From the NCBI GenBank assembly GCA_044361535.1, contig JBIKIQ010000008.1, positions 62,001 to 126,000 on the forward strand: 64,000 nt of DNA. Reading direction: 5' to 3'. The notes below the pieces were generated by a model. That model was not told the origin of the DNA. It was given only the letters and a program-made list of their open reading frames with translations, and did not search any database. Positions 26,688 through 34,718 of this stretch are shown here, one piece after another (the first letter of the stretch is position 1; every line of letters begins with the position of its first letter). The translations under genes were made by a program, and so were the position numbers. This stretch comes from UBA952 sp044361535 (GTDB lineage Bacteria > Bacteroidota > Bacteroidia > Flavobacteriales_D > Crocinitomicaceae).

Positions 26688-28220
26688 ATGCATCAAAAAC
26701 TGATAATTCTTGATTTTGGTTCTCAATATACACAGCTTATTGCTAGAAGAGTAAGAGAGCTTAATATTTATTGTGAAATTCATCCATGGAACAAGATTCC
26801 TACAATAGATTCGACCGTTCACGGAGTGATTTTATCTGGAAGTCCTTTCTCCACATTAGACGCAAATTCCCCAAAGCCTAATCTAACAGGAATTAAAGGT
26901 GTTTTACCACTTTTGGGGATATGTTATGGGGCACAATTCTTAGTGCAAAACTACGGTGGAAATGTATTGCCGTCAAAAATTAGAGAATACGGAAGAGCTT
27001 TTTTAAAAGTGAAAGACATCAATAACCCCTTATTCAAGGAGGTGGCGCAAGAGTCTCAAGTTTGGATGTCACATGGCGACACGATTGTCGATTTACCTAT
27101 TGGATATTCGCTTATTTGTAGTACAGAAGATGTTGTAAATGCAGGATACCAAATTGATAACGAAGCTACTTTTGGCATTCAATTTCATCCAGAAGTTTAT
27201 CATTCTACGGAAGGAACAAAAATTTTGAGAAATTTTCTAGTCGATGTGTGCGGATTTAAGCAAGATTGGACACCAAACGCATTTATCCAGGAAACAGTGG
27301 ATGGGTTGAAAGCACAGTTGGGCAATGATCAAGTAATTATGGGACTTTCTGGAGGGGTAGATTCAACAGTTGCAGCTATTTTACTCCATCATGCAATCAG
27401 AAGTAATTTACATTGCATTTTTGTTAATAATGGTTTATTAAGAAAAAATGAATACGAAAGCGTTTTGGCATCCTATGAAGGAATGGGTCTGAATGTAAAG
27501 GGAGTTGATGCCTCTGAATTATTTTACAGCGAATTAAAGGGTACAACTGATCCTGAATTAAAGAGAAAAGCGATTGGAAAAGTTTTTATTGATGTTTTTG
27601 ATGAAGAATCTAAAAAAGTTGAAAACGCCAAATGGCTCGGGCAAGGTACAATTTATCCGGATGTAATTGAATCGGTTTCTGCTACTGGGGGACCCTCCCA
27701 AACAATCAAATCTCATCACAATGTAGGTGGTTTACCTGATTATATGAAATTAAAAGTGGTTGAGCCATTGCGACTTTTATTCAAAGACGAAGTGAGAAGA
27801 ATTGGCACAGCATTGAATATTGATCCTACTATTTTGGGTCGACATCCTTTTCCTGGGCCAGGTTTAGGAATACGTATTTTGGGTGAGGTAAGCGCTGAAA
27901 AAGTAGCTATTTTGCAAGAAGTTGATGCAATTTTCATTAATGGACTCAAAGAAGAAGGGTTGTATAATGATGTTTGGCAAGCAGGTGCTATATTCTTGCC
28001 TATTCAATCAGTTGGAGTAATGGGTGATGAACGAACGTATGAAAATGCCGTGGCGTTGCGTGCTGTGAGTTCAACCGATGGCATGACTGCAGATTGGTGT
28101 CACCTACCGTATGAATTTTTGGCAAGGATTTCGAATAGGATTATAAATCAAGTGAAAGGAGTGAATAGAGTTACGTATGATATTAGCTCAAAACCTCCCG
28201 CAACAATCGAATGGGAATAA
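26688..28220 (+). CDS. guaA: GMP synthase (glutamine-hydrolysing)
   Basis: 510 residues; converts XMP to GMP. The class I glutamine amidotransferase domain (about 1-195) has the nucleophile Cys in 'GICYGAQF' and the His/Glu pair in 'FHPEVYHS'. The ATP-pyrophosphatase domain begins with the P-loop 'SGGVDSTV'. The dimerisation domain holds 'GRHPFPGPGLGIR' and ends with the GuaA signature 'PPATIEWE'. The start is ATG 26688, two codons inside the longest frame, which opens with a TTG. The next gene begins 11 nt after its stop. Confidence 0.97.
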   Translation: MHQKLIILDFGSQYTQLIARRVRELNIYCEIHPWNKIPTIDSTVHGVILSGSPFSTLDANSPKPNLTGIKGVLPLLGICYGAQFLVQNYGGNVLPSKIREYGRAFLKVKDINNPLFKEVAQESQVWMSHGDTIVDLPIGYSLICSTEDVVNAGYQIDNEATFGIQFHPEVYHSTEGTKILRNFLVDVCGFKQDWTPNAFIQETVDGLKAQLGNDQVIMGLSGGVDSTVAAILLHHAIRSNLHCIFVNNGLLRKNEYESVLASYEGMGLNVKGVDASELFYSELKGTTDPELKRKAIGKVFIDVFDEESKKVENAKWLGQGTIYPDVIESVSATGGPSQTIKSHHNVGGLPDYMKLKVVEPLRLLFKDEVRRIGTALNIDPTILGRHPFPGPGLGIRILGEVSAEKVAILQEVDAIFINGLKEEGLYNDVWQAGAIFLPIQSVGVMGDERTYENAVALRAVSSTDGMTADWCHLPYEFLARISNRIINQVKGVNRVTYDISSKPPATIEWE

Positions 28221-28231
28221 AAAAGAAGTAT

Positions 28232-29926
28232 ATGAAATTTAGTTTAGGAGTATTGTTTTTTGTGTTGGTTTTTAATCTAAAGGCGCAAGATTATGTGAAA
28301 GTTGAGACATTGAGTAGTAAAAAATATTACGTCTATGTTATTGAGGATGGTGTGAGCATTGAGTCATTGGCATCAGATTTTAAATCAACAAAAGAAGCCA
28401 TTTTAAATGCCAACCCAGGAGTTGATAAAAATTTCACCATTGGTAGAAAGTTAATGATTCCCGTGAATTTAAAAGAAATTACGCACGAGGTAAAAGAATC
28501 TGAAACTCTTTACTCTTTGTGTAAGAAATACGCTGTTCCTATTGATGTTTTTAAATCGGATTCAACCGTTGTAAATGGAGCTATACAAATTGGCCAAATA
28601 TTGAAGTTTCCTAATGCGGCAGAACCCGTTTATTATAGTTCAATTATTAAAAATAGTCCAAACCATTCAATTCCGCCTGTAAAAAATACCCAAAATGAAA
28701 ATGATTCAGTTATTGAATATACAGTAAATCAAGGTGAAACGCTTTATAGTATTTCTAAACGCTATATGGTTTCGTCTGAGAAGTTGCAAAAATTGAATAA
28801 CATCACACCTGTTCAATTAAAGACAGGAATGATTTTAAAAATTCCATTAAAAAGAGAACAGTTGGCTTCAAATATTCAAATCAAACCTGTTGAGAATTCT
28901 TTGCAATCGGGTAAGGTAGATTCAACTCTTCTTTTTCCTTCCAAGAAAGCGCCTTGGAAAATCGCGATGTTTCTTCCTTTTTATTTAGGAAATTCTAAAA
29001 AGGCCCCAGCTTCGGTAGTTTCTGCTTCAACAGAATTTTACATGGGGGCAAAGATGGCAATTGATCAAATTGGCTCTTCTACAGAATTGTATGTATATGA
29101 TTACATGAATGATACCGTGGATGTATCAACTATTTTAAAACGACCTGAGTTCGCATCCATGGATATGATTTTTGCACCGCTTGATGTTGGAGAAGCTTTA
29201 GTTGTTGCTAATTGGTGTCAAGATAACAATGTTCCATTCGTAACTACCGTACCAAAGGCTAATCGATTAATTTCAAACAATCCCATGGCTCATTTTGGTA
29301 TTCCATCTGATGCTCACATGTTGAAAATGCTTGCCCGTCATGCGATTAAAAACTATTCATCAAAACAAGTTATTCTTGTAAAATCAAATCAATCGGTTGA
29401 TCAATCAAATTATGATGCATTTAGAAGTGTATATTATTCTGATGAAAATCCTACAAATATCAAATTGGTTGAGGCTACAACAAAAGATTTTGGCAAGTAT
29501 TTGCAGAAAGATCCTTCAAGTGTTGTCGTTTTTGCTTCAAATGAAAAAAATGAAGTTACTGAATTTATAAATTTATTGAAACCTTATTCTGGGATCACTC
29601 TTTTTGGTCACAAAGATTGGTTGAAATTTGGAGATGCAGTTACAAGCGTGAGGGGTAAGTATAATTTTCATTACGTGAATTATAACACACCTTTTCCTTC
29701 ATTTAATTACCATGATTCTGGAGTTAAATCTTTGCATAGATCCTATCGTGATTATTACAATGCGGATATTACGGGGATGGTAATCTACGGATATGACGTA
29801 GCTAAATATTTTACATCGTATATTTTGTTACGAAAAGAATCCAATGGAGTAATTATGGATTTTGATGTAAAACCTAATTTTGAGACAGGTGGTTTTGAAA
29901 ATATAAAATGTTACGTTGATAAGTAA
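28232..29926 (+). CDS. Secreted protein with three LysM repeats and a periplasmic-binding-like domain
   Basis: 564 residues from the ATG at 28232, giving the signal peptide MKFSLGVLFFVLVFNLKAQ. Three LysM modules follow: a divergent one ('VYVIEDGVSIESLASDF...IGRKLMIPV'), then 'HEVKESETLYSLCKKYAV', then the most typical, 'YTVNQGETLYSISKRYMV'. They bind peptidoglycan glycan strands. The C-terminal half, after about residue 240 ('WKIAMFLPFYLG'), resembles a type I periplasmic-binding fold of the ligand-binding-receptor class. A guaA-linked LysM protein is familiar from flavobacteria; the ligand is unknown. The final nucleotides abut hemF. Confidence 0.82.
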   Translation: MKFSLGVLFFVLVFNLKAQDYVKVETLSSKKYYVYVIEDGVSIESLASDFKSTKEAILNANPGVDKNFTIGRKLMIPVNLKEITHEVKESETLYSLCKKYAVPIDVFKSDSTVVNGAIQIGQILKFPNAAEPVYYSSIIKNSPNHSIPPVKNTQNENDSVIEYTVNQGETLYSISKRYMVSSEKLQKLNNITPVQLKTGMILKIPLKREQLASNIQIKPVENSLQSGKVDSTLLFPSKKAPWKIAMFLPFYLGNSKKAPASVVSASTEFYMGAKMAIDQIGSSTELYVYDYMNDTVDVSTILKRPEFASMDMIFAPLDVGEALVVANWCQDNNVPFVTTVPKANRLISNNPMAHFGIPSDAHMLKMLARHAIKNYSSKQVILVKSNQSVDQSNYDAFRSVYYSDENPTNIKLVEATTKDFGKYLQKDPSSVVVFASNEKNEVTEFINLLKPYSGITLFGHKDWLKFGDAVTSVRGKYNFHYVNYNTPFPSFNYHDSGVKSLHRSYRDYYNADITGMVIYGYDVAKYFTSYILLRKESNGVIMDFDVKPNFETGGFENIKCYVDK

Positions 29927-29927
29927 T

Positions 29928-30830
29928 ATGAAGGAGAAAATCGCATCTGAATTCAAGGATTTACAAAGTTACATTTGCACAGAACTTGAAAAGTACGATG
30001 GTTTAGGTGAATTTAAAGAGGATGTTTGGCAACGAGTTGAGGGTGGTGGAGGAAGAACAAATACGCTTGTCGATGGTAAATATATCGAAAAGGGTGGTGT
30101 TGCATTTTCAGAGGTATACGGAGAAGTAACTCAAGAAATGAAAAAGCAATTGGGAACAGAAGGCAACTCTTTTTTTGCAACAGGTGTGTCAATAGTTCTG
30201 CATCCCCAATCACCACATATTCCAATTATTCATATGAATGTTCGTTATTTCGAACTCGATAATGGAACCTATTGGTTTGGTGGTGGTATAGATTTAACTC
30301 CTCACTATGTAATACCGCGTCAAGCTGCATTGTTTCATAATGAGTTGAAACAAATTTGTGATCACTTTGATTCATCCTTTTACTCGAAGTTTAAAATTTG
30401 GGCAGATGACTATTTTTTCATTCCACATCGCAATGAAACACGCGGAGTAGGAGGAATTTTCTTTGACCATCTTTCTGAGAGAAATACAATTCTATCTAAA
30501 GAGAATTTATTTGAGTTTTGCAAGGAGCTTGGAAAATCATTTCCTCGTATTTACAATGAACAGATAAGGCTTGGTGCTTCCGTTGAAATTAAAGATGAAC
30601 ATTTAGAATGGCAGCGAATTCGAAGAGGACGTTACGTAGAATTTAATTTGGTTCACGACAGAGGAACTAAATTTGGATTGGTTTCGGGTGGACGGACAGA
30701 ATCTATTTTATTGAGTATGCCACCTGTGGCCAATTGGTTTTATAATTATCATGCAATTGAAAATAGTCCCGAGGAGCAAACCCTAAAATGGCTAAAAAAG
30801 GATATTAATTGGTTAAGTTTTTTGAATTAA
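29928..30830 (+). CDS. hemF: Oxygen-dependent coproporphyrinogen III oxidase
   Basis: 300 residues from the ATG at 29928, 1 nt after the previous stop. It oxidatively decarboxylates coproporphyrinogen III to protoporphyrinogen IX, using O2, in haem synthesis. Family motifs in order: 'WQRVEGGGGRTNTL', 'ATGVSIVLHPQSPHIP', 'HMNVRYFELDNG', 'WFGGGIDLTPHY', 'RGVGGIFFDHL' and 'RRGRYVEFNLVHDRGTKFGL'. Length is normal. Its presence implies aerobic haem synthesis. Confidence 0.96.
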   Translation: MKEKIASEFKDLQSYICTELEKYDGLGEFKEDVWQRVEGGGGRTNTLVDGKYIEKGGVAFSEVYGEVTQEMKKQLGTEGNSFFATGVSIVLHPQSPHIPIIHMNVRYFELDNGTYWFGGGIDLTPHYVIPRQAALFHNELKQICDHFDSSFYSKFKIWADDYFFIPHRNETRGVGGIFFDHLSERNTILSKENLFEFCKELGKSFPRIYNEQIRLGASVEIKDEHLEWQRIRRGRYVEFNLVHDRGTKFGLVSGGRTESILLSMPPVANWFYNYHAIENSPEEQTLKWLKKDINWLSFLN

Positions 30831-30840
30831 AATTATAAAA

Positions 30841-31233
30841 ATGGATTTTATTAAAGTAATTGAACAAGTTGAAACATTTCACGATTCTTTTGGAATTAAA
30901 AATCATTATGAACCAAATCCTCATCTCACTGAATCTGAAGTGGAGTTGAGATATAATTTAATGAAAGAAGAAAACGAAGAGTATTTAGAGGCTGCAAAAA
31001 AAAATGATATCATTGAAATTGCAGATGCTCTTGGTGACCAGTTATATATACTTTGCGGAACTATTTTGAGGCACGGATTACAACATAAAATTGTAGAAGT
31101 ATTTGAAGAAATTCAACGTTCAAACATGAGTAAACTAGATGTAAATGGTAAGCCTATTTACCGGGAGGATGGAAAGGTTCTTAAATCAGAATTATATTTT
31201 AAACCCAATATTCGCAGAATATTGGAAGACTAA
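30841..31233 (+). CDS. MazG-like nucleotide pyrophosphohydrolase
   Basis: 130 residues, all-alpha NTP-pyrophosphohydrolase fold. The metal-binding pattern is present: 'MKEENEEYLEA' (ExxEE) followed by 'EIADALGDQLYILCG' (ExxD). This group hydrolyses nucleoside triphosphates to monophosphates and pyrophosphate and is often a house-cleaning enzyme. A phosphoribosyl-ATP-like or phage-MazG-like substrate cannot be decided. The 3' end overlaps the convergent gene by 4 nt. Confidence 0.82.
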   Translation: MDFIKVIEQVETFHDSFGIKNHYEPNPHLTESEVELRYNLMKEENEEYLEAAKKNDIIEIADALGDQLYILCGTILRHGLQHKIVEVFEEIQRSNMSKLDVNGKPIYREDGKVLKSELYFKPNIRRILED

Positions 31234-32171
31234 TCTGTATCTTTTCCTGTAATAAATTTAAAAGAAACAGGCAAATGATCTGAGTATTTTGCTCTGAAAT
31301 CATCGTGGTCGTATGGTTCAACAATATTTCCCGGATTAATTGCCTTCACTTGAGTTTTAAGATCATGCACCTCAAAAGAATTGAGTAGTAAATCTTCCTT
31401 ACTTTTTGAATTATAAAAAACATGGTCATAGGGTTTGCCTTTTTCCTTTGATTCGTAAATTTTTGTATTCGTTGATTTACATTTTTCATTTAAACTATAA
31501 AAGTCTAATTTTTTAAATGGCGCAAATTCTGATGCCTCATAAATGTTGCAATCGCCTAAAATAATAAAGTCCTTATTACTTTCTGTTTGTTTTTTGGTCC
31601 AATCGAATAAATAATTAAACTCTACTTGTCTTCGACTATAATCTTCCTTTGAATCTCCTGGATTGAGATGGACAGGAATCAAGGAAAATGTTGAGTTGCC
31701 TTTAACAGATTTAAAAGGAAAAACAAATGATACTCGGTCTTGATTGGGATTCGCAACAAGTGGCTCACTTACAAATCCATGAAAACGGGTCGAATCCCCA
31801 CGTACTTTTAAAGTTTTGTAAAATACAATCCACCATTCACTTGCTGTTGAATTAACATGATTATTTGTTGGTCCGGTATCTTCGGTCGATAACCAACAAG
31901 CAAAGCCTTGTTTTTTCATTTCTGTGTAAAATGCTTTGCTTTCCTCATCAACTTTGTATGGAGTTTTATCTGCAAATTTTCCGGCAAAAGGAGGGGCGAC
32001 TAGTTCTTGAATGACTACAATATCATACGGTTTTAAAATTTTACTGAGAGTCACGTTGTCTTTATTTTTAAAATTCCCCAAAAACTGAATGTTAAAAGAG
32101 CAGATATTTAATGTATCTTGAGCGTAGACAAAATTCGATAGAATTAAAAAGAGAAGCGCAATTTTTTTCAT
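31230..32171 (-). CDS. Exported endonuclease/exonuclease/phosphatase-family (EEP) protein
   Basis: 313 residues from the ATG at 32171, which gives a signal peptide MKKIALLFLILSNFVYAQ; a longer frame to 32228 lacks support. EEP-fold signatures are seen in order: 'ICSFNIQFLG', 'DIVVIQELV', 'IPVHLNPG', 'FIILGDCNIYE' and 'YSDHLPVSF'. These supply the metal ligands and the Asp/His pair. It could be a secreted DNase or a phosphodiesterase. The N-terminal secretion signal is seen; the substrate is not known. Confidence 0.85.
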   Translation of the reverse strand: MKKIALLFLILSNFVYAQDTLNICSFNIQFLGNFKNKDNVTLSKILKPYDIVVIQELVAPPFAGKFADKTPYKVDEESKAFYTEMKKQGFACWLSTEDTGPTNNHVNSTASEWWIVFYKTLKVRGDSTRFHGFVSEPLVANPNQDRVSFVFPFKSVKGNSTFSLIPVHLNPGDSKEDYSRRQVEFNYLFDWTKKQTESNKDFIILGDCNIYEASEFAPFKKLDFYSLNEKCKSTNTKIYESKEKGKPYDHVFYNSKSKEDLLLNSFEVHDLKTQVKAINPGNIVEPYDHDDFRAKYSDHLPVSFKFITGKDTD

Positions 32172-32231
32172 GATAGATTGTAAAAACAGTGAGGAACTAA
32201 TTACCACAAACTTACAAATTTTATACAAAAC

Positions 32232-32267
32232 AAAAAGAGGAACAAGAAAATGCTTGTCCCTCTTTTT
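32232..32267 (-). terminator. Rho-independent terminator of mnmD
   Basis: A 15-position stem (AAAAAGAGG, one mismatch, ACAAG, paired with CTTGT...CCTCTTTTT) with a 6-nt loop. On the minus strand it is followed by a U-rich tail, TTTTTGTTTTG. It lies about 100 nt after the mnmD stop and before the EEP gene start, so it separates the two minus-strand genes. Confidence 0.76.
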
Positions 32268-32364
32268 GCTAAACCATGCTAAAACTATAAACTCAAATTA
32301 CAACTATGAAATGTAATTCTTTGCAAAGGTAAGCGGTTATTTGAAATAATGAGATTCTAAACTG

Positions 32365-33045
32365 TTAAATAATTACAATTTTTTTAGCAACGGTCATTTC
32401 TCTTTTTCCCGGTGGGCCTTGTCTTGACTCAACTATAAATCCAATTTCTTTTAAATTTCGTTTGAATTGCCCTTGAGCACAATAAGTTACAAGAATTCCA
32501 TTGTCATTCAATAATCTGTAAAGGGGCTCAAAAATAGGTTTATCCCACATTTCACCTTGAGCACGTGGACCAAAAGCATCATAATAAATTATGTCAAATG
32601 CATTAGGTTCTGTGGTGAATTTTTGTATTTCAGCTTCGATTTTAAGTAAGCTAAAGTTTGATGTGATATTTGTTAAAACATTCCATTCTGCCGTGTGTAT
32701 TTTCTCAACAAACTCTTGCAAATTAGGGTGTTTAATTTGTTCTGAAAAATCCATCATTTTTTGTTCTTCATGATTTAACGGATTACTTTCAATTCCAATG
32801 TAAGAAATGCTTCTGGATGGATTTTCTTGTCCTTTGATGCATGTTAATAAAGCATTTAATCCACTGCCAAATCCAACTTCAAGTATTTTTAACTCTGCTT
32901 TCTCATTTCTAGTTAATAAACCATTTTCAATAAAAACATGTTTTGCTTCTTGAACAGCACCATGCATCGAATGATAGTGCTCATCCAATTCTGGAAGGTA
33001 TAAAGTAGGACTACCATCCCGCGTAATTCGTATTTCTCTTTTCAT
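32365..33045 (-). CDS. mnmD: tRNA 5-methylaminomethyl-2-thiouridine methyltransferase MnmD
   Basis: 226 residues from the ATG at 33045 (a TTG at 33054 is the alternative). A stand-alone methyltransferase domain of MnmC type, which makes the final methylation of mnm5s2U at the tRNA wobble position. Evidence: 'HYHSMHGAVQEAKHVFIENGL', SAM motif 'ILEVGFGSGLNALLT', and the family motif 'IYYDAFGPRAQGEMW' followed by 'YCAQGQFKRNLKEIGF'. The oxidase half of MnmC is absent, as is usual in Bacteroidota. Confidence 0.9.
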   Translation of the reverse strand: MKREIRITRDGSPTLYLPELDEHYHSMHGAVQEAKHVFIENGLLTRNEKAELKILEVGFGSGLNALLTCIKGQENPSRSISYIGIESNPLNHEEQKMMDFSEQIKHPNLQEFVEKIHTAEWNVLTNITSNFSLLKIEAEIQKFTTEPNAFDIIYYDAFGPRAQGEMWDKPIFEPLYRLLNDNGILVTYCAQGQFKRNLKEIGFIVESRQGPPGKREMTVAKKIVII

Positions 33046-33051
33046 GTTCTT

Positions 33052-33059
33052 CAAATGTA
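33052..33059 (-). promoter_or_regulatory. Probable -7 promoter box of mnmD
   Basis: The minus strand reads TACATTTG, a full TAnnTTTG match, with six nucleotides (AAGAAC) before the ATG at 33045. This allows almost no leader. Confidence 0.4.
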
Positions 33060-33146
33060 GAGCTTTTTAACATTTGTTGAAATCACTCTTTAATATCTTT
33101 TAGCAAAGATTGTTGGTTAATGTTTTTTAAAGCCCACTGATTTCAG

Positions 33147-33154
33147 TATATTTG
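33147..33154 (+). promoter_or_regulatory. Probable -7 promoter box of dnaB, next to the start codon
   Basis: TATATTTG, a full TAnnTTTG match, followed by 'TTAC' and the ATG at 33159. Transcription would start at or next to the start codon. The -33 region is not clear. Confidence 0.45.
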
Positions 33155-33158
33155 TTAC

Positions 33159-34709
33159 ATGGATTCAAATTTGGAAAACACCCGTAAAACAGGCTCTCGT
33201 ATTAAACAATCATCCAATATAATATTGAGCGATTTAGGTAAAATACCACCTCAAGCTATTGATATAGAACAGATTGTTTTGGGAGCAATGATGCTTGAAA
33301 AAAATGCAGTTTCCAAAGCGGGTGATTCACTGAAACCGGCAAGTTTCTACGATCCAAAACATCAATACATTTACGCAGCCATACGAGAACTATTTGCCAA
33401 TACAAGTCCTATCGATTTAATTACCGTAACCACCTTACTAAAGAAACGTGGAGAATTAGAAGCAGCAGGTGGTGCAGCGTATATTTCTCAATTAACTAAT
33501 CGCGTGGCCTCGTCTGCTCATATTGAGTTTCATGCCCGTGTAATTGCTGAAAAACATATAAAACGCGAACTTATTCGAATGAGCAGCGAAGTTATTCGTG
33601 ATTCTTATGACGAAACTAAAGATGTTTTTGATGTTTTAGGAAGTGCAGAAGGAGAGCTATTTCAAATTGCTGAAAACAATATGAGTAAGCAGGTTCAAAA
33701 AATGCAAAGTGTTGTTCGTGAAGCTATTGAAGAAATTGAAAAAGCAGCCCAAAATTCAGATGGTATTTCAGGAGTTCCAACCGGTTTTTTTGAATTAGAT
33801 AAATTAACCTCCGGTTGGCAACGTTCGGACATGATTGTTCTAGCTGCTCGTCCAGGTATGGGAAAAACAGCATTTGTATTGTCTATGGCAAGAAATACAG
33901 CCGTTGATTATGGAAAACCAGTTGCCCTTTTTTCATTAGAGATGTCCTCAGTTCAATTAGTTAAACGATTGATTGCGAGTGAGTCACGAATTCATGCAGA
34001 AAAATTGAGAAAAGGAAACTTGCGTGAAGATGAGTTTCAACAATTGCATACACGAATAACAAAGCTATCAACTGCTCCAATTTTTATCGATGATACACCG
34101 GGATTAAGTGTTTTTGATCTTAGAGCAAAATGCAGAAGATTAAAGATGGAACATAAGATTGAATTGGTTGTAATAGATTACCTACAGTTAATGAGCGCAA
34201 AAGAAGGCAAAGGCGGTGGTAATCGCGAGCAAGAAATCTCTACTATTTCTCGTTCCATAAAGGAGATTGCAAAGGAATTAAATGTGCCAATTATTGCTCT
34301 TTCTCAGTTGAGCCGATCGGTTGAACAAAGAGGGGGTGACAAGCGACCGGTTTTATCTGACTTGCGTGAATCAGGGGCTATAGAACAAGATGCCGATATC
34401 GTTGGTTTTATATATCGACCTGATTATTACGGATTTTTAGAGGATGAGCAAGGAAATCCGAACAACGGAATAGGAGAAATTATTATTGCAAAGCATAGAA
34501 ATGGTGCAACAGATCGCGTGCGTTTGCGTTTTGTTCAGGAATATGCCCGATTTGAAAATATCGAGTCTTTTGATTCCAATCCAATCGGTTCCTCTTTCAA
34601 AGCTGAACAAAATGATCCTTACACAATAACGGTTCAATCTAATTTTAATAAAGTGGAAGACTCAGGAACTGATTTTGATTTAAACGGAATGAATGAAGTG
34701 CCTTTTTAA
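33159..34709 (+). CDS. dnaB: Replicative DNA helicase
   Basis: 516 residues. The hexameric helicase of the replication fork. The N-terminal DnaB domain starts at 'IPPQAIDIEQIVLGAMMLEK', a linker helix follows, and the RecA-like motor shows 'GVPTGFFELDKLTSGWQRSDMIVLAARPGMGKTAF' (Walker A), 'LFSLEMS', 'LVVIDYLQLM' (Walker B), 'LSQLSR', and 'ADIVGFIYRPDYYG'. No intein is present. The C-terminal 60 residues are acidic and variable. Confidence 0.97.
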   Translation: MDSNLENTRKTGSRIKQSSNIILSDLGKIPPQAIDIEQIVLGAMMLEKNAVSKAGDSLKPASFYDPKHQYIYAAIRELFANTSPIDLITVTTLLKKRGELEAAGGAAYISQLTNRVASSAHIEFHARVIAEKHIKRELIRMSSEVIRDSYDETKDVFDVLGSAEGELFQIAENNMSKQVQKMQSVVREAIEEIEKAAQNSDGISGVPTGFFELDKLTSGWQRSDMIVLAARPGMGKTAFVLSMARNTAVDYGKPVALFSLEMSSVQLVKRLIASESRIHAEKLRKGNLREDEFQQLHTRITKLSTAPIFIDDTPGLSVFDLRAKCRRLKMEHKIELVVIDYLQLMSAKEGKGGGNREQEISTISRSIKEIAKELNVPIIALSQLSRSVEQRGGDKRPVLSDLRESGAIEQDADIVGFIYRPDYYGFLEDEQGNPNNGIGEIIIAKHRNGATDRVRLRFVQEYARFENIESFDSNPIGSSFKAEQNDPYTITVQSNFNKVEDSGTDFDLNGMNEVPF

Positions 34710-34718
34710 TTGTTGAAG

